Source: Agaricus subrufescens | Taxonomy: Eukaryota; Basidiomycota; Agaricomycetes; Agaricales; Agaricaceae | DNA length: 64,000 bases | Direction: 5' to 3' | Assembly: GCA_029945375.1 (NCBI GenBank) | Contig: CM057068.1 | Span: 124,001 to 188,000, forward strand | Part shown: piece after piece, positions 60,901 to 64,000 of the stretch | How the letters are laid out: the number at the start of each line of letters is the position of its first letter | Numbering within the stretch: position 1 is the first letter of the stretch | The notes under the pieces: model-generated | Databases searched by the model: none | Seen by the model: the letters and a program-made list of their open reading frames with translations, nothing else | Told to the model about the DNA's origin: nothing | Position numbers and translations under genes: made by a program

Positions 60901-61359
60901 AATACTACATGTGCTTACAATGTAAATTATACACAAAGCCCGACAGGGTCCCCTGAACCAAATAAGTCACCCAAATCGTTTTAACCTTATGGAGGCGAGT
61001 GACCTCCGTCTTGTAGTACCCCTACGTTGAACCGGATGTTCAACAATTGCGAAATCACATCACATCAAAAACACACAATTTAGCCTCGGATTATCCGCTC
61101 CCCTCACTTACACTGCATTGGGTACCATCATATACTGTTTAGGTTGGGTAGATAGATTTTCCAAGTTAATCCGCCGTCGACAATGCGTTAATCCAGTCCA
61201 CACCCCCCGTTCGGGGATGAGTCATACATCCCCCCTACCTAACATGAATTTTTCTGATCCGTTTATGTGAAGTAATGACAAAAACGGAAGAAAGCTTGGC
61301 GTTGTGTTTGTTTTTTTTACGTAGGTGATTAAAGTCCTCCGGTGATGATTTGTCGCGAA

Positions 61360-61386
61360 GCGGTGTGTGTGTGTGCGTGTGTGTGC
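61360..61386 (+). repeat. GT-rich microsatellite
   Basis: GTGTGTGTGTGCGTGTGTGTGC, an imperfect (GT)n tract. A reverse-sense (AC)n tract lies at about 61532-61550. Confidence 0.8.
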
Positions 61387-62622
61387 TATCGAAACGGGTG
61401 TGGAAGAAGCAACGTGTATTTCTTCTTATCAGTATACATTAGACCTGTCTACATACTGCTGCGGAGGCGTCAAATGTCCCCCGAAGAAATTGATCTCAGT
61501 AATTGCGAGGACTACGGCCTGTCTGGAATTAACAAAAAACACACACACACAGAAATGCGTCACTCTGACTCTTTATGTTTTTTTCGTGTGTATGTTCAAT
61601 TGGTGCGGACTGAACGGAAGACGCCGCCAGTGGATGTATGGCATGTAATGTAATGTAGCTGTAACACTGAGAACCCGCGGGGTGCGGTGACGATGCCCGA
61701 GGAATGAAGTTTTCTTCATGGAAAGTAAGCACTCAAGTTCTACATTCTTAATAGCTACTTTTATTCGTTTACCCGGAGCGAGGAAAGCGGAGAAAATTGC
61801 CAATTCTACCCCCGGTTTATTGCAGAGAAAGAGCAGGGCTGTTTTTTTTCGAGTCATGTTCACACGTTCGGAAAGAAGTGGTCGAAAACGTCTTCTTGAG
61901 ACCGAGATTTCCTATGAAGTTTTGTCTACTTAGATCTTCTTTTTTGCCCCCGCAAGCGATGTAAGAATATCAGATTATCTCGAACCAAAGGCTGTTGCAT
62001 CGTTCCTCGATCATTCATCGCGCATAGCCCATACAATGATACTGATATATTGAATCTTCCTTCCTCACATACAAAGAACCGCGCTAAAAGAAACCCAAAA
62101 CACTACATAAACCCTATACCACCGGACACGAAGAAGAAGATACTTAAACAGCAAGTAACTGTCCACTTGGGCGGATCAAAAGAAATCATACACAGGTCAA
62201 AGCCCGTCTCTGATACATGATACATGTATTCCGGGCTGTGCAATGATGGAGGTGACTAGTAGCAGCAAAAAAGATAGGCGCTTTGACGGTCCCTGGACTT
62301 TGTTGTTACTAGTATATACCATATCTGTTATCTAAACCTTGCTTGCACGTGAATATGATTCAGTATTAGTAACTCCGGTTGGATGCTTCCCCGAGCGACT
62401 CGTGATGAATAAGCCCAAAACTTCGACATTCGCTGACACAATTTATCCTGCTGAAAGAACCACACAATGCGTGTGTGGCGTCGAAACTTCGTTTCTGCGT
62501 TATATCTATCGTACATCTGATCAGTCTAGCGAGATTGATCTCTCATGATGATGAAATTGCAACAAAGTGTTTGTAAATAGAAGAATGTCGAGGTAAAATG
62601 AAAAAAAGGTGTTTTTGAAATG

Positions 62623-62642
62623 TGATATATATATATATATAT
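62623..62642 (+). repeat. TA dinucleotide microsatellite
   Basis: About nine TA units within GATATATATATATATATATG. Confidence 0.85.
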
Positions 62643-64000
62643 GTATAATCATCATGTGTCGATCGCATAATATGCCAGGGTGTATGTGTGCCATGATGTG
62701 CCGAGCCGAGAAGATGAGGGAGATGTGGGAGAGAGAGAGACCGAAATGAAATGGGAAATTGTCAAAATTGTCAATCAAAGATCACCGGGCGGGTGTCAAG
62801 ATGGTCAACCTTTGAGAGTGGCGGTTGCGGTCTCACGGCCGGGCGGTATCCAGGTATCCATACATCACACACACAACCCCCTCGTTCTTCCAACAAGAAA
62901 CGATGATTGAGATATCAATGTGATCCATTTGTTAGGTCTATAGATCTCCCATCGGAATCCGGTGAACAGAAGGGGAGTTGTGTCCTCTTGTAAACCCTGA
63001 ACTGAATATAATACCAGGCTGCGTTACTCAGCTCTGCCGGGAAGATCCTTTTGTCGACGGTCGTCCCACTGATCGACCAGATTGATTGTAACCCTCCTGG
63101 CATTTTGACGGATCCTGACCTTGCGTAGTTTAGCGGACAAGATTTGATCCTAATCTCTCCTCGCACTTTTCCCCCCTCCCCGCCTCCGACGCCGCAACGT
63201 GTCGAAATGCGAGAAGAAGAGATTTGCAGGATGCTTATCTCCATGGGAGAGTGGGAGAATCAAATTTTAAACATCGTTTGAGGGCAATAAATCGGGTTTT
63301 GCGAGTGCCTCCCCCTCTCCGCTTAGCGAACCCGGCTTGGGCTATTGGGGTTAGTTGGTGCAAGATTGCGGTGCCAGATACGCGGGCACTGGGGAGCAAA
63401 GAGAAGGAGAGGGAGAAAGGAAAAATTTTAGCTCATCACGCACGGCCTGTCATGCTAGCTCTAGTTGCAGGGATGGTGGGTATGTAAATTCAGGACCGAA
63501 AGCGTCCGCTTATAGCGGTGTGTGGTGGAACGCATTTGAATCATGATGCTTGGATGGATCACTGGTGACACATCCGAGAGACAAGTGGGAGCGTTTCATG
63601 TGATGGATTGTCAAGAGAACGAGGATGTGCTGTGTTGAGTAACCATTTGTCAGGAGGTTGAAACGAAGCGGAGCGCGCATATGGCTGATCATGTTCATGG
63701 GCTTGTATTATACTCCGACAAGACGGAAAAGTGGATGATATGTCTGATACAGCGCCATCAAGGGGAGTACATGTGCGCTCTGCGAGTCCTGCAAACACGG
63801 ACCACTAAGCGAGGAAATGAGCTGGATGGCGGGGTTGGGGAAATGTTTGTGTTTGACACGGCCGCGTCATGGCGCGGTGCCGGCCCTGGGCGAGCGCAAA
63901 GGCCGAGGGGCGCGGGGAATGCGCGCACACAGGGGGCGGGCGGGCGCAGGAGGGAAGCCGGCGGGGGAGCGAGGGGAGGCCGAGGGCAGCCGGATGGGGA

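Larger units (their letters stand above)
57928..64000. other. Long stretch without a supported gene
   Basis: Six kilobases with only short, unrelated open frames and no exon chain I can join. The first ~100 bp are the G-alpha promoter side. An imperfect GTATAA(A/G)G tandem and a CACCACCTACATCAT-type duplicate lie at about 59580-59660. Dinucleotide repeats occur at 61360-61386, 61532-61550 and 62623-62642. From about 63840 to the edge the DNA becomes extremely GC-rich and purine-skewed, unlike the rest of the window; this may be the flank of a gene beyond the edge. No transposon signature was found. Confidence 0.55.

Overview
The window is nuclear DNA of a filamentous fungus, most likely an agaricomycete (mushroom-forming basidiomycete). 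Genes are broken by many short GT-AG introns of about 45-65 nt. The protein families also fit: paired M36 fungalysins, a diverged G-alpha with a long N-terminus, GMC oxidoreductase, DUF4048, a Polycomb-type E(z), and tandem TPMT-like methyltransferases. Genes were assembled by hand from translated exons; where I list exons, the reading phase closes across every junction unless stated. I cannot name the species.

Left part (1-17 kb), mostly conserved genes. A Ser/Pro-rich protein (minus strand, running off the left edge) is divergent from CFT1/CPSF160 (plus, 22 exons). Then come an intron-containing tRNA-Leu, the GTPase GPN2, a small secreted Ala/Val-rich protein, a short-chain dehydrogenase with an unresolved middle, and a secreted beta-propeller (3-carboxymuconate-cyclase-like).

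Accessory stretch (17-35 kb). About 8 kb is gene-poor and holds diverged repeats and a 74-bp palindromic MITE-like element. It is followed by a small ATP synthase subunit k gene with an 8-nt first exon and a 15-nt microexon. Next is a head-to-tail array of thiol/halide methyltransferase-like (TPMT family) genes: three intact copies, one with a frameshift in a G-run, and one orphan 5' fragment without a start codon. A secreted GMC oxidoreductase lies just beyond it.

Right part (35-58 kb), again gene-dense. A DUF4048 protein converges on an Enhancer-of-zeste (H3K27 methyltransferase) gene in 15 exons. Two fungalysin metalloproteases flank EXO70 and the CCAAT-binding subunit HAP3/NF-YB. After an intergenic region with a ~90-bp tandem repeat come a second SDR, an RRG7-like mitochondrial DUF2034 protein, and a non-canonical G-alpha subunit.

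The last 6 kb (58-64 kb) shows no gene I can support; it contains microsatellites and becomes very GC-rich at the right edge. The most distinctive features are the methyltransferase array with copies at different stages of decay, the MITE family, the NF-YB gene whose two introns are both in-frame and stop-free, and the hidden ATP19 gene. I saw no CRISPR, rRNA or clear autonomous transposon.
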